Of a stretch of 64,000 bases of DNA, positions 41,815-53,531 are shown one piece after another (within the stretch, counting starts at the first letter, position 1; each line of letters opens with the position of its first letter). Made by a program: the position numbers and the translations under genes. A model generated the notes under the pieces. That model was given only the letters and a program-made list of their open reading frames with translations, ran no database searches and was not told where the DNA came from. This DNA is from Physcia stellaris (lineage: Eukaryota > Ascomycota > Lecanoromycetes > Caliciales > Physciaceae): assembly GCA_018902385.1 (NCBI GenBank), contig JABSSW010000027.1, forward strand, positions 186,001-250,000, read 5' to 3'.

Positions 41815-44800
41815 ATGGCTGCGTCGCATAGGAATTCGTCGATGAGAGTTAAGAGGAGAGCCGAAGACTACCACAGAGACGAAGCATATCAAAGGGAGCG
41901 GGGTAGACGCGACCGGCAGGATAGATCGCCTGCAGCCTCACAACGTCGAGAGGAAGACGATACCGGCCTCAGAATCCGAGGGACTGCAAACGTTGATATT
42001 GTCCGTCGTTCTGTGCGAGGCTCAGGTCACAGAAGAGGAGATCTCGATAGGCATCCTGCTGGAGACAAGTCGAGTCGCTCTCCACGAAGACACTCACGAG
42101 GTGAGGATTCTGTTACCGCTAGACTTGAGAGACCTTTGAGCCCCGAGCGCCCACGACAACGAGACCGGAAAAACCTTCACGTCGAGTTCAACAGGCAAAG
42201 GCGGAGTCGTTCGAGATCTCCCAACCAGGATTCACATTATCCCAGGGAAGGCCGAAGACGGAATCGCAGCCCTGTCTTCTCTTCTCATACAGATCGAGGG
42301 GTCAGTAGCAGAGGTCTCGACCGAGCATTCTCGCCTCCTCCTTTATCTCCTCGTATAGATCACTACTCGTCTTCGCACGACAGTTTTGCTACAAGACCGC
42401 TCGATTCTTACATTCCTGAGAGACGACGCCGCTCAAGGTCACCAGCAGTCAGGGACGAGTATAGGCCTACACCTCCTAGACGCCGTTCCGTGACGCCCGA
42501 CCGACGACCCAAACCTCGAGACAGGCTTTCGCTGAAGCCTCGCGAGCGATCGCCACCTAGAAACCGAGAGCGATCACGAGATACTTATATCCCCAGAAAG
42601 GAACAAGACCGAATTGCCGATTCCTCGAAACGAGTACCCCACTCTGAAGAGGCTTCACACGATAAACCCACCTCTGCTCGTCCCACTCGGAAACGTTCTC
42701 CATTACCTACACAGGAAGAGGCCAAGGCGGAGTTCAACAAGCGAAGGCGCTCTCGATCTCCTCAACGCCGTCCCCGGCCAAAGGATAAGGACATGTACCC
42801 ATCTGGATATCCAATACAAAACCAAGCACCTATGCAGCAAGGCTACCCAATACATGACCCATCACGTCGTCCACCACCTGTCGATACACGACACTCTTTT
42901 TCTGCTTCTCCTCAATGGGCGACCCCAGGATCACATCATGCTTCCCCACACTCTGCCTCACCTTACAGCCAAGGGAATGCAGGCTGGGGCGGACAGCAGC
43001 AACAGTACCAAGGACAGCCAGCGTACGTACTCGTGATAATCCTGTTGATGCCTTTGCTAATTTCAGTATTCCAGCGTGAATGCATATTCACCACCCTATC
43101 GACAAAACAGTTATCCACCCCAATACAGTCCTCAGGGTCAGTATTATCCTAATCAACAACAAAGTCCGTACAGCGCACCTCAGCAGTCTTCGCCAGTTTA
43201 CCAAACTCATTCTTATCGCGGCGGTCACATAGACCATAGAGGTGGTCATTTTTCTTCTCAGCAAGATCGACGGTTCTCAGGCTCTGGGCCTCCTCACTAT
43301 GGTGGCCATCCTCCAAGAGGTAGAGGTACTTTCCAAAACCTGCAATGGACTCCCGCCACAGGTACCCGAGGAGGTCGCCAGGTTGGCTCATCGCATAGCT
43401 CAGCTGGGCCATCACCAACAGTGAGCAATTACGACCAGCATTCGGCGGCGCCACCCGACGAAGATGATAATCTTTTCAGACCTTCAAAAGATTTGCAGGT
43501 GGAAGATCAGAGTAAACAAGAGGCAAATATGCCACCCCCTAAGCCTGGAGCGAAGGAAAGCAAGTTTAGCTTTGCTTTCAAGGCGAAAGCTCCGACTCCG
43601 GTTGCTGCCAAGTCTGTGCCTGATCTATCGCTCAAGATGAAGGAGCCCCCAAGAAAGGACAACCTGCTGGATAATTCAACATCAAGACCGCCACCACGAT
43701 CATCCGATCCTATGACGTCTAGATCAAAAGCCGATCACAGGTCAGACCGCCGAGAAAGAGACTACAAGGATGAACAGCGTCACAAAGACGATCGCTACGA
43801 TGATCGAGAACATTACGATTCTCGACAACGGCCTGAGAGAAGACCCGATCGAGAACCTAGGCGTGAGCGCGAGCGCGCTCGTTCACCTGAGAAAGTAATA
43901 GAAAAAGTGATAAAGAGGCGAATGAAGCCTCGACCTACGTTGGCACCTGAATTTGCAGAGTCAAGTTCAGTCTACTACCGGAAACCCGGCAATGAATCAG
44001 TGGTGGGATCAGGAACTTACGGGAAGGTCTTCAAAGCTATACATGTTTACACCAAGGACTTGGTAGCTCTTAAGAAAATTCGCATGGAGGGTGAAAAGGA
44101 TGGGTTCCCTGTAACGGCTGTTCGCGAGATCAAGCTGCTGCAATCCTTGAAACACGACAACGTGGTTTGCTTGCAAGAGGTCATGGTTGAGCACAACGAC
44201 TGCTTCATGGTGTTTGAATACCTTTCCCACGATCTGACTGGACTTCTCAACCATCCAACATTCAAGCTCGAACAATCGCACAAGAAGCATCTGGGCAAGC
44301 AACTATTTGAAGGTCTCAATTATCTCCATAGACGTGGCGTGCTCCACCGGGACATCAAAGCCGCGAATATCCTCGTGAGTAATACTGGTCAGCTGAAACT
44401 GGCAGACTTCGGTCTCGCCCGTTTCTTCTCCAAACGTGGAAAACCAGATTATACAAATCGGGTCATTACGATATGGTATCGATCACCGGAATTGCTGCTT
44501 GGTGAAACACAATACGGCCCTGCGGTGGATATCTGGAGCGCTGCTTGCGTCATGATTGAGATCTTCACTCGACACGCAATATTTCCGGGAGACGGGGGTG
44601 AAATCAATCAGCTTGACAAGATATACAATGTTCTTGGTACTCCCACAAAAGCAGAATGGCCGCAATTGGTGGATATGGCTTGGTTCGAGCTTTTGAGGCC
44701 TGCCGAAAGAAAAGCAAATACGTTTGCCGAAAAATACCAGGAGAGGCTGACACCGGCCGCGTTCGAACTTCTGGAAACCATGTTTTTGTACGACCCTGCC

Positions 44801-45146
44801 AATCGACCCACCGCTGGCGATGTGCTGGAGCATCCGTATTTTACAACAGAGGAGCCAGCACCAAAGCAAGCTATCGAGTAAGTCTCCTCTTTCCTGGTTC
44901 AGGTCAAGGCTCATCACTGACATGCATCGCAGACTCAAGGATCTAGATGGTGATTGGCATGAATTCGAATCCAAAGCCTTGCGCAAAGAGAACGAGCGAA
45001 AGGCTCAGGATGCGCGACGAGCAGTGCGTTTGGAAGAACACCAAAAGGAAAAGGAGAAGAGAAGAGCGAGCGGGCCAGGCACTGCAGAAAGGGACTCAAA
45101 GAGACCGCGGCCGAGCTCGGGTTCCGAGACGGCAGAGTTGAGGTGA
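41815..45146 (+). CDS. CTK1: CTD kinase catalytic subunit, Ctk1/CDK12 type
   Basis: Cyclin-dependent kinase that phosphorylates Ser2 of the RNA polymerase II C-terminal repeat during elongation, in the nucleus with its cyclin partner. Exons join(41815..43022, 43075..44877, 44933..45146) give 1074 residues. About residues 1-330 are Arg/Ser-rich (RSRSRSP, RRRSRSP, RERSPPRNRERSRD), like CDK12 and fungal Ctk1. A Gln/Tyr/Pro-rich segment (SYPPQYSPQGQYYPNQQQ) and a second basic region follow. The kinase domain (about 710-1000) has the Gly loop VGSGTYGKVF, ALKKIRME, the helix PVTAVREIKLLQSL (the PITAIRE form of this group), LHRDIKAANIL, DFGLARFFSKRG, YTNRVITIWYRSPELLLG with the T-loop Thr, and NRPTAGDVLEHPYF. 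A charged C-terminal coil ends the protein. Start ATG at 41815; an in-frame earlier ATG was not seen. Confidence 0.93.
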
Positions 45147-45846
45147 GCTTCATTGCTAGAATTCTTCACTCGAAGATGATTCCGTTTCGGGTGGCGGCAT
45201 TCACTTTGGCGACTGCATCTTGCTTGCACAGCGATCTGGCGTTGTATGGCTTCCACGGAATGGTGTGGTTATCTCCGAGGGGTTCATATAGGTGGAGGCA
45301 TAGGGAAGGCAAGCTGTTCCATTAGATTTCTTCATGTAGAATACTCAACGTGCGCTATGCTCGATGTACGAAGATACATTGCTAGGAAGAGCTGTCTTCA
45401 CTTTAGGTGTAGAAATATCGGTGAGTTGTTGGATTGTCTGGTACTCATTCGGACTTTTGATTGAGCTCACGACCTAATCGATGTTCCACGAATATGAAGT
45501 ATAAACGGATTCTATACTCGTAGAAGCACCGCCATGATGCAGAGCCTCGTTTTGAACGCTAGAGTTTAGCTTCCGAGCCGGATCGGCACCAGCGCCACAA
45601 ACAACGTCACCAGTACCATCAAGCGCCCCTTCACTTGGTTGAAACCGAAACCGCAAACACGTCGCGTGCCCTCTTATCCTCCTTCTCCTTCTGTTTCTTT
45701 CCAAAAGCTTGAGAATACTCTAAAATAATACGATATTCGACAAACAGGCCTCCAGCACTCATCTGATCCACTCATCCAACAATTCCAGCACGCGACAGTG
45801 TAAAAGAGACCGTCGGTACACCATCTTTCGAAAGAAGTCGTGGGAA
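45147..45846. other. Intergenic region
   Basis: 700 bp between the CTD kinase and the Pmp3-family gene. No supported frame on either strand. Confidence 0.5.
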
Positions 45847-46401
45847 ATGGCAGGCACAAATCCCATTTCAGCGCTTCTGATCGTCATCATCACCATCTTC
45901 CGTAAGTTTATCCTCTCTTTCCCGGATCACACCGACCGCCCTCCTCCCGCTCCTCCTTGGACCCGGGGAGCGTAGGGAATCCGTCACGACGTCCCGGTTA
46001 TGAAGAGAAAACAAGCTAACAGTCACCTCCAGTGCCTCCCGTCGGCGTCTTCATGATCGCAGGCTGTGGCGCCGACCTTTTCGTCAACATCTGCCTCACA
46101 TTATTAGGGTGCGTCTTTCTCTTCCTCCTCCGCCCCCTCCTCAACCCCAACACCCCATTCCCTCCCCTCTCTGACCCTCACATGCACCCCCTACCCCAGA
46201 ACCCCCTCCAGCGAATAATCCACTAACACTCTCATCCTCAACAGCGTCATCCCAGGCCACCTCCACGCATTCTACCTCGAATACGTATACTTCGAGCGCC
46301 GGAGCGATTCCGCACCGATGCCGCACAAGCCTGCCCCTGGGGTGTATAGCGACAATGTTCAGAGCGGGGGACGGACTACTTATGGGACTGTTGGTGCTTA
46401 G
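45847..46401 (+). CDS. Pmp3/UPF0057-family small membrane protein
   Basis: Three short exons join(45847..45901, 46033..46108, 46245..46401) give 95 residues, in frame at both junctions. The family core is clear: ISALLIVIITIF (first helix), LPPVGVFMIAGCGADLFVNI with the LPP-VGVF signature, and CLTLLGVIPGHLHAFYLEYVYF (second helix and the PGHLHAFY motif). A 30-residue hydrophilic tail follows, as in yeast Sna2/Sna4-type members. These two-helix proteins sit in the plasma membrane or vacuole and affect membrane potential and salt tolerance. Because each coding piece is so short, simple frame scans miss this gene. The introns start GTAAGT and GTGCGT. Confidence 0.9.
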
Positions 46402-47846
46402 CGGTGTCAACATCTGGGAAAGGACAGGAGGTCGGGGTGGCGGGGGAAGTAAGGCAAGATTGAGATTGAGACTGACGAAATCATGAATTGGGATAGGAGG
46501 GCAGTGAGGGATGGGTGATATGAGCGTGCGTGGAGTTTTATGGGATGGCATGGCATGGGAAGGGAAAGGGGAATGGATAGGGTATCCATTATGCGCGACT
46601 TCGATCCTGCACCATCACGAATGAAGAAGGAGTTGGTTATTTCTTTCTTTCCCTTCCACTCAAGAAAGAGCATAAGTATCTGCGACGAGAACGCCTTTAA
46701 TCACGGGTACACATGCATCCTGGCATAATCATTATTCTCCTTTGCTTCTCCTCTTCCCTACGAGTTTTCTGTCCAACCCACTTCCACACCGCAATCACCA
46801 CCTCCCCCAATCTCTTTACCTCACATCCCCATATCCTAGACACCCAATCAACACTCGAGCTCGAGTTTCAGTTGATCGTAACCCCCACAAAATCCTCCAC
46901 AATTCCCTCCCCTCTTCTATGTATTTTCTACAGCTCACACAACCAGAAAATCTAATGTCTCTCTTTCCAAATCTGCCACCCCCAAACCTACTCCCTCTCT
47001 CACCTCCCCCACCAAGAGTCACCCGAAGCCCACTGCCATATAGCAACAAAGAGACATCTACGTTCCTTTCATAAAAGTAGAACCAGCGTGGTGGATGTAA
47101 TGTCAGTGAGTGAAGCGAGGTTTTTGGAACGTTATTACAGAGTGAGGGATGGGAGAACTTTCGGAATTCGTGAAAAGCGTCAAAGCGTCAAACCGTCAAA
47201 CCGTCACATCATACCTCCCTCCATCCCCCATTGCTCGCCTCTAACCTTTACTTTACCTCCATCACCCCCTCAAAATTTCAAATCCCATGTATCACGGGCA
47301 AGCGCTCATGAACCCTCTCTTCCACACCTCGAAACCCCCAAAAAGAGAAAGAAAACCCAAAGAAAGAAGAACAAAATCAAATCTACGACCAAACGATCCA
47401 AGACCCCCTATATTCCAGATATGTACGAGTACATATATATCCCCCATCTCCAAAAAAAAAAAAAAAAATTACGTTCATCTTCACCTTAATAGTCAAACAC
47501 TCATCCTCAATCTTCAAACCACGAACCGAACCCCATTGAAAAGAGAGATGGAGTGGGCTTTCTCGATGGAATCGGCTTCGAGCAAGCATAAGAAATAGAA
47601 TTCTCATGGCCTTGAAGTGCTGCACTCCCAAACCACGCCAAGCCACAGAATCTATACAAATGACTCTCTCTATTCATCTGCCTACAACACCTATCTATAG
47701 CGGCGCATAAAAACCAAGAGGCCCAACCAAACCGCCAATGCGCCATCTCTTACAAGTCGAACCCCCATACAATCAGGCTTCCCGCATCTTTCCACCCCCG
47801 CACAAATAATGAACTGACAATACCCCCATTCTAGCAAGCCTCCCAC
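46402..47846. other. Convergent intergenic region, pyrimidine-rich
   Basis: About 1.4 kb between the Pmp3-type gene (+) and a large gene (-). Bases 46740-47060 and 47200-47450 are strongly C/T-rich on the plus strand, which produces spurious open frames. A run of about 17 A lies at 47452-47468. Nothing coding is supported. Confidence 0.5.
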
Positions 47847-50800
47847 TCAATCCTTACCACGGAGCACCGCTCTTAACCTCCCCATTCCCAAGCCGATTCC
47901 CTGATCCCTGACCTCGCACCCAAAGCACTTCGGCAACGGACCCCGTCGCTGGACACCCCTGGACCTAGGCCCTCGAACGGGACCAAGACGACCTCTAGCC
48001 GCAGGCCCAGCACCGAAGAATCCCATCAAAGGCGTTGGTCGATCTTCGCGTGCTTTGAGGGCACTTTCCGCGCGCTTCTGATCCTCATGTTCTTTCGGGC
48101 CAGGAGGCGAAGAGTCAGATTCATGCGAAGGATCGTCAACAAAATCCGATGAGTCGGATTGGTACTCCGAGTCCGTGTCCAACTCGAAATCCCTGACGTT
48201 CAAGGCAGAGTGAGTACCGCTAGCAAGGCAGCGAACGTAAGTTTCGTTGTGCGAGGGAACTCTACGGGAGATGCTGCTTTGACAGGACTCAGTCCCCTCA
48301 TGATTGTTCTCGGCAATCTTGCCCAACTCCTGGAAATCGGTTCCAAAATTGGAACTGAAGTCGTTGTCCGTAGCTTCCGAGTCGGTGAAGTCTTGACTGA
48401 GATGGATACCGAGCCTCTCATGGCTCAATCTTTCGCTGTCTTGCATGCTCCTCTTGAGTGCTTCGTAGAGATCTTTACGTTCCTGAAGTGAGACAGGCCC
48501 CTCAGCTTCAATTTCGCGTATGGCATCTCTCATGAAACCCTGTTCATGCTGGATTTGAGGATCACTGTAGGGATTGTAGTTACTGGAGACCCGGCTTGTA
48601 TCACAGCTTTCGGTGGCTTCCTTGCTGTCGGTGAAGCCACTACTTACGCGGCTTGTGAGAACATCTAGGCGGGTCCTGGTTGTTACAAGAGATGTCGCAG
48701 CTGTGGACCGATCATCGCCTTCGTCCAGTGCAGAGGTAACTGGAGGACTCGGGTACGCACTCATGGATGCGCTATCAGACCTGTATCCACTATCGACAAC
48801 AGTGGTTGCTGTTTCTTCACATTCTTCGCGAGTCCGCTTCATCGGGGATTGTTCAAAACTAGTGCCTCTGACGCGTTTCCGTGTTTGGGGCTGATGGTGC
48901 AAAGTCTGAGCAATCGCAAATAGCTCGGCTGAAGCCGGCTGAATACGTCTCTCCCTATCGCCAAAGCTATATTCAGACGCTGTTCGTGCCGTAGATTGAG
49001 GCGTGATATGACGGGGAGGAAGGCGTTGGAGTATCTCAAGCGAAGAGCCCCGAGCTTGTTCAGCAATTGGAGAAGAGGGGTCTTGATGAGTCGAATCACC
49101 ACGCATCCTTCTGGTAGCGGAGACAGACGCCTGCATTCTCGACAGGAAGCTTGTATAACGACCTAGAAATACTGAAGTGGAAGGACTTCTGTGACTTTGC
49201 CCTGTCGTCGATGAGCGTGCCGAGCCTGATGAGCACGCCGAGCCTCTGTTGCGCCTGACCGTAGCATATGGGTTGTCGAACATATGGCTGGGGTGATGCT
49301 GCATGACTCGTGGCATTGTAACAGGATAGGCTTGAATGTCGGTATTCAAGTCCATCTCGGTCTTGGCTTTGCCAGACAGACCATATCGTTCTAGGATCTC
49401 GGTGATCGTCTCCACTCTGCTAGAGTGAGACTGTCTCGAATCACCGTCCAAGTACTTTGCAACCAGCTTGTCTTCCTCGGTTCTTACTTTGGACATGACT
49501 TCCTTCTCAAATTGGTGAGCGCGAGAAGACCAATGGTTCATAGATGGGGTGATACGTCCTTGTACCACACTGGCCACTTGTTCGCCTGGAGTATTGCACA
49601 ATGGAGATCCAGTTCTGAGGTCCGTGGTGTCTTTCTTTGATAAGCTTTTGATAACCTCACCCTTGTTTGGATGGGTCGAATGTGGTTGAGAGACGTTGCT
49701 TAGAACACGATCTGTGGCCCAACAAGGTCTGACTTTGATAGTCAAACGAGCACGAATTGTGCGTTCCACCCGAATACCGGAAACCGAAACCTCTGCTCGG
49801 AAAGCTACAATGTCAATGCGCAGGAGGTTGACGATTGCATGCCGGCCGGCACGGTTGGTTCGACACACGCTGCCATATCTTTGGTCCTTCGAATCCCTTA
49901 TTTCGGAAAAGCGAGGTATTATGCCCTTCCAGCCAGACACGGTGTGGTCCCATTTGAGCCAAGGGAGATTTGTCCTAAGACTGTATCTGATTGCATCTTG
50001 CCAGCGACTAAGACCACAATCTGCATGATTCTGATAGACAGGTACGATGACTAATTGCTCCCCTTCACGCGGATACAACTCGACGCTGCGAATGGAGAGG
50101 TAGTCGGGGAGCCAAGTTGCTTCCACCACTGGTTGAAGTAAAGGAGCAGTATTGGTTTCGCAGTACTTAAGGATGAAGGAGATCGAATCGCTATCGGACC
50201 CATTGTCTTCGTCAAATTGAAAACAGTCCACTGTAGAGAGGTAGAGATAGAGCAAATCAATGAACCTGAATCTGGTCTCTTCCTGCTTTTCGTAATACCC
50301 TAGTGAGATCTTCATAGTCATTAGTAGCTGTTTCCAACTCAAGTGGCACCGGCGTCGGTGAATTAGGTCAGATGAGTCGAAGTCAGCATGGGCAGTGCTC
50401 CATGAGGTGGAACTGTAGCCTTGTATTAGATCTGCAACTTGGCCGGCGAGCAAATAGTTGACTGTAATTCGAAAAGTTTGATGGATTCTTAGCAGTTGCT
50501 CGGCATCGATCAGAGTCAAACCTTTCCAGGTGGTACACGTGCCGAGATGGTCAATGGGTGGAGCGACGTGAATGTATCCTAGCCCTTGAACTTCTGAAAG
50601 ATCCTGACCACTCAAGGGTGGATATGTGATTTCGATGGGTAAGAATATATCAGCCGGATGACACCATTCGTCGTGGCCGAGGTTCTGGATGCGAACAGGG
50701 CGATAGTGGTGTTTACGCAGCTTTGAATTATAGACCGAGCTTGACTGTGGCGAGGAGACGCCCTCACACCGGTAAAAGGGTCTTGCGGTATCTGAACTTC

Positions 50801-51518
50801 GCTGGTGAAGATTATCTTCTAGGTCGCCCATAGCTGCAGTTACTTCAGCGGGGAGTGGTGGAAGCGGTCTGATCTCGTAGTCGTGCTTGCACGCATTCTG
50901 TTGACGAATTAGCTTGCGTTCAGACAATTCACAACGAAAACTAACAGCAAGGACAGGCTGAAAAGCTACGGATTGAGAAGCCAAAGGCTGGGCATTGGTG
51001 ATCGAAGTATCTCGCTCCTTTTGATCATTATCTAGGGTGTTTGAAGCTCTTTGACCTGGATCGCCTTCGGAGAATTTGCTTGGCATGTCCTCAACGTATT
51101 TGCCAGGCGAGAGCACCGGATGATCTCGATGCAGTACTGCTGTATTGAGAGGAGGCGATACAGGCCTGAGTTGAGACAAATCTCCATATGGCTTGGAAAA
51201 TTGCCGATGTCTGATAGAAGCACTAGACTTAGACTGAGTCTTGACATTATTTCTAGCGACGGGTGTGCTCGGGTTTGGCGAATTTCTGTCCTTTTCACCT
51301 TGCTGCGAGCTTGGAGTCCGGCCACCACGGTTAGAGATGTTTCCAAGCACTCTGCGAGAAGTCCTAGTAAGACGCGTTAGTGTGATGGACGGTGATCGAG
51401 AAGTAGGTGAACCAACTCGGCCTTGTCCGAAGACTCGTTTGCGGACATTGTGAGCGCCAAATAAGCGAGTGAGTCTAGATATGGTTCCTAAAGCTGCTGC
51501 TATATCTATTCCACGATG
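47847..51518 (-). CDS. Large protein of unknown function (start not determined)
   Basis: The minus strand is open from 51518 to the stop at 47847, 1223 codons. The stretch begins at a TATAACAG acceptor, and no ATG occurs in frame until 51083, so a short 5' exon probably exists upstream (a GTG at 51350 is not a plausible start). The N-terminal 200 residues are disordered and basic. A folded-looking region covers roughly 51,000-49,700: DIFLPIEITYPPLSGQDLSE, TWKGLTLIDAEQLLRIHQTF, FIDLLYLYLSTVDCFQFDED, ATWLPDYLSIRSVELYPREGEQLVIVPVY. After it come Ser/Arg-rich and acidic disordered parts and a Gly/Arg-rich end (RGRLGPVRGPRSRGVQRRG). I recognise no domain. The charge pattern suggests a nuclear protein, but that is a guess. 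Confidence 0.72.
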   Translation of the reverse strand, partial: HRGIDIAAALGTISRLTRLFGAHNVRKRVFGQGRVGSPTSRSPSITLTRLTRTSRRVLGNISNRGGRTPSSQQGEKDRNSPNPSTPVARNNVKTQSKSSASIRHRQFSKPYGDLSQLRPVSPPLNTAVLHRDHPVLSPGKYVEDMPSKFSEGDPGQRASNTLDNDQKERDTSITNAQPLASQSVAFQPVLAVSFRCELSERKLIRQQNACKHDYEIRPLPPLPAEVTAAMGDLEDNLHQRSSDTARPFYRCEGVSSPQSSSVYNSKLRKHHYRPVRIQNLGHDEWCHPADIFLPIEITYPPLSGQDLSEVQGLGYIHVAPPIDHLGTCTTWKGLTLIDAEQLLRIHQTFRITVNYLLAGQVADLIQGYSSTSWSTAHADFDSSDLIHRRRCHLSWKQLLMTMKISLGYYEKQEETRFRFIDLLYLYLSTVDCFQFDEDNGSDSDSISFILKYCETNTAPLLQPVVEATWLPDYLSIRSVELYPREGEQLVIVPVYQNHADCGLSRWQDAIRYSLRTNLPWLKWDHTVSGWKGIIPRFSEIRDSKDQRYGSVCRTNRAGRHAIVNLLRIDIVAFRAEVSVSGIRVERTIRARLTIKVRPCWATDRVLSNVSQPHSTHPNKGEVIKSLSKKDTTDLRTGSPLCNTPGEQVASVVQGRITPSMNHWSSRAHQFEKEVMSKVRTEEDKLVAKYLDGDSRQSHSSRVETITEILERYGLSGKAKTEMDLNTDIQAYPVTMPRVMQHHPSHMFDNPYATVRRNRGSACSSGSARSSTTGQSHRSPSTSVFLGRYTSFLSRMQASVSATRRMRGDSTHQDPSSPIAEQARGSSLEILQRLPPRHITPQSTARTASEYSFGDRERRIQPASAELFAIAQTLHHQPQTRKRVRGTSFEQSPMKRTREECEETATTVVDSGYRSDSASMSAYPSPPVTSALDEGDDRSTAATSLVTTRTRLDVLTSRVSSGFTDSKEATESCDTSRVSSNYNPYSDPQIQHEQGFMRDAIREIEAEGPVSLQERKDLYEALKRSMQDSERLSHERLGIHLSQDFTDSEATDNDFSSNFGTDFQELGKIAENNHEGTESCQSSISRRVPSHNETYVRCLASGTHSALNVRDFELDTDSEYQSDSSDFVDDPSHESDSSPPGPKEHEDQKRAESALKAREDRPTPLMGFFGAGPAARGRLGPVRGPRSRGVQRRGPLPKCFGCEVRDQGIGLGMGRLRAVLRGKD

Positions 51519-52042
51519 CTGTTATAGCTCATCGCAGGTTACGCATGCTCCAAGAAGGTGGATTGTTTGCAACTGAAATAGATGTTGGGAGAAAGAAGTG
51601 TTTGAGACAGAACCTTTGTTTACTTCCAGTGCCTAGCACCAGAGATCTATGCACCTGCTAATGTTTGACTCAACGGTTTCGGGTACGCGAAGGAAGGTGC
51701 CCATGTCAACGGCCTTTCTGGGTCATCCACGGTCGTACCTTAGTACTGGAGATGGTGTTCCATGTTCCTGCCTCTTCTGACAAGTATTTGTCAATTCACA
51801 GATGCACCCAACCAACAATGACTCCTTGAACGCCTATTCCTTGACAGAGATAAGCCATTGTATTGTAGATGGTTTGAGGGTTTCAGGAACTCCGACCCGC
51901 AAGAATAGGACAGACTGCAGTTATGCTAGGCAATGGTGAACGGTTTGCTGGCTCTACATATAAAAGTTACGCTTGGATCGCCCTGAACTTGAATGACATT
52001 CCCAGATGTTGATAGTGCGTTTTTGAGTAGTGAGTGGCGTCC
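51519..52042. other. Intergenic region
   Basis: About 520 bp between the unknown gene and the PDK-type kinase, both on minus. It should contain the missing 5' exon and promoter of the former; a candidate short frame (MGTFLRVPETVESNISR) starts near 51705. Confidence 0.4.
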
Positions 52043-53531
52043 TCAAACAGCGTCCATGCTCGCCCTGGTACTAAGTTGCTCATTCTTGTTTCCCAGCTTA
52101 GATATCTGCAAAAATGCATCGCATCCGTAGCCTTCCAGGCTATGCATTTCCAAGCTACCAGCCCAGTATTCTGCGTAAACCCTGCTCATGGGTAGCCCAA
52201 TTCCAAGGCGCAAATTAGGTGGCCGTGAGGTTAGGGAGGCTAAGGAGGTATCGGAAAGCCGTTTACTATTCGGACTTGGGCAGTTGGACTTGTCTGAAGG
52301 CATGTCGATCGTTGGCTGTAATTCTTGCATGGTGGCAGCCATCTTCGGGACCTTCAACAAGTTTTTCAAATTACTTTGGCTTCGAGGACCCTTGCCGAAT
52401 GACCACAAATCCGGCAGAATGTCTTTGGGTATACCTCCGCCTCGATCGGATATCCGAATAATGACATGCTGCGGAGCTTCACATATAAGCACTTCAATAG
52501 GCGGGGAGACCTTAGTCGACTCTGAATGCTTTTCTACAACGGCTTGTATCGAGTTGCGCAATAATTCTCCAACAATGTACTGTAGATGTGTGAGGATGTA
52601 CGGGAATGTCGCGTCTAAATGACCTTCTATGTTGATTTCTGGGAGGTTGCGAGAGCGACCATAAGCAGCTTTCGCAAGACTCTTGGCCTTCTCTCCGCAT
52701 TCCGTAACGACTTCCCGCGCATTGCACCGCAGAAATACCTCTCCAACGAAGTCTATGTTTGGATCTTGCTGATATTTTGTATCAGGAAAATGCCAAGGCG
52801 AATTGAAGGTTTCCGTGAGCGCAAGGTGCTGCTCTGCGATTACGCGCCGTGAGATACGCTATTCAACATCAGCACGGATGTAGACAGAGCCTGCGCAGCT
52901 CACCGATCTGAGCAGTGTGTTCATGAACTTGTCCAGTTGCTCCGCAGGCATCATGTCCTGGCATTCTATGACACCCATTGCTAGCCTTGGTATGACGGTC
53001 AGGTGTTCCTGGAGCGTCTTGCTAATGATAGCACAATAGCGATCGTTATCCTCCACCGTCTTGATCTCCTCTACCCTCCTTAGAGTTTCAAAAGCTTTAT
53101 AGTAGAGCTCGTAGACATGCGATATGTGAGGATTGGTGACCACGACGAACGGTAATGTTTGCATATCGCGCAGGCGATGCGCAATCCTACAGATACTTAG
53201 TCAACAAATGGATACGAAATGTATCATCAACCCGTACCTCGTTGGGAGCTCATTGCGAACATAATTCGCAGAGCTGATCAGGCGATTTTCGGTCAAGGTG
53301 CGGCCAAAGAAGGTCAACTGGCGGAGGCTGATCGGCCTGGCTTCCTTCTGCACCCATCTGCCAAATACTTAGACGCAGAATTCCCATCGAGAAGGGCGGC
53401 TGGTAGATTTTGTACTCATCGAGGATGACGGCTGGACGCCACGGAGGAGTGGCAGAAGCCAAAGGTCGTTGCCAGCGGATCGGTATTATGTGGCATCTGA
53501 CTCCAGCTCGGTGAAGTCGATAGCCTAGCAT
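52043..53531 (-). CDS. Mitochondrial pyruvate/branched-chain dehydrogenase kinase (PDK/BCKDK family)
   Basis: Phosphorylates and inactivates the E1 subunit of a mitochondrial 2-oxoacid dehydrogenase complex. Four exons complement(53416..53531, 53238..53357, 52904..53186, 52043..52858) give 444 residues, all junctions in frame. The ATG at 53531 is the first after an in-frame stop, and the start MLGYRLHRAG with Arg-rich follow-up suits a mitochondrial presequence. The N-terminal helical domain reads DEWVQKEARPISLRQLTFFG, LISSANYVRNELPTRIAHRL, PFVVVTNPHISHVYELYY. The GHKL ATPase part has the N-box GELLRNSIQAVVEKH, G1 box ISDRGGGIPKDIL, and G2 region LRLGIGLPMSRVYAEYW followed by GYGCDAFLQI. An insertion of about 50 residues (KVPKMAATMQELQ...SLTSRPPN) separates G1 from G2, as in the fungal Pkp1 type. 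Which complex it controls cannot be told from sequence. Confidence 0.93.

Noticed and set aside
46713-47489. Several Pro/Ser/His-rich plus-strand frames
   Set aside because: They come from C/T-rich low-complexity sequence between convergent genes and overlap in different frames.
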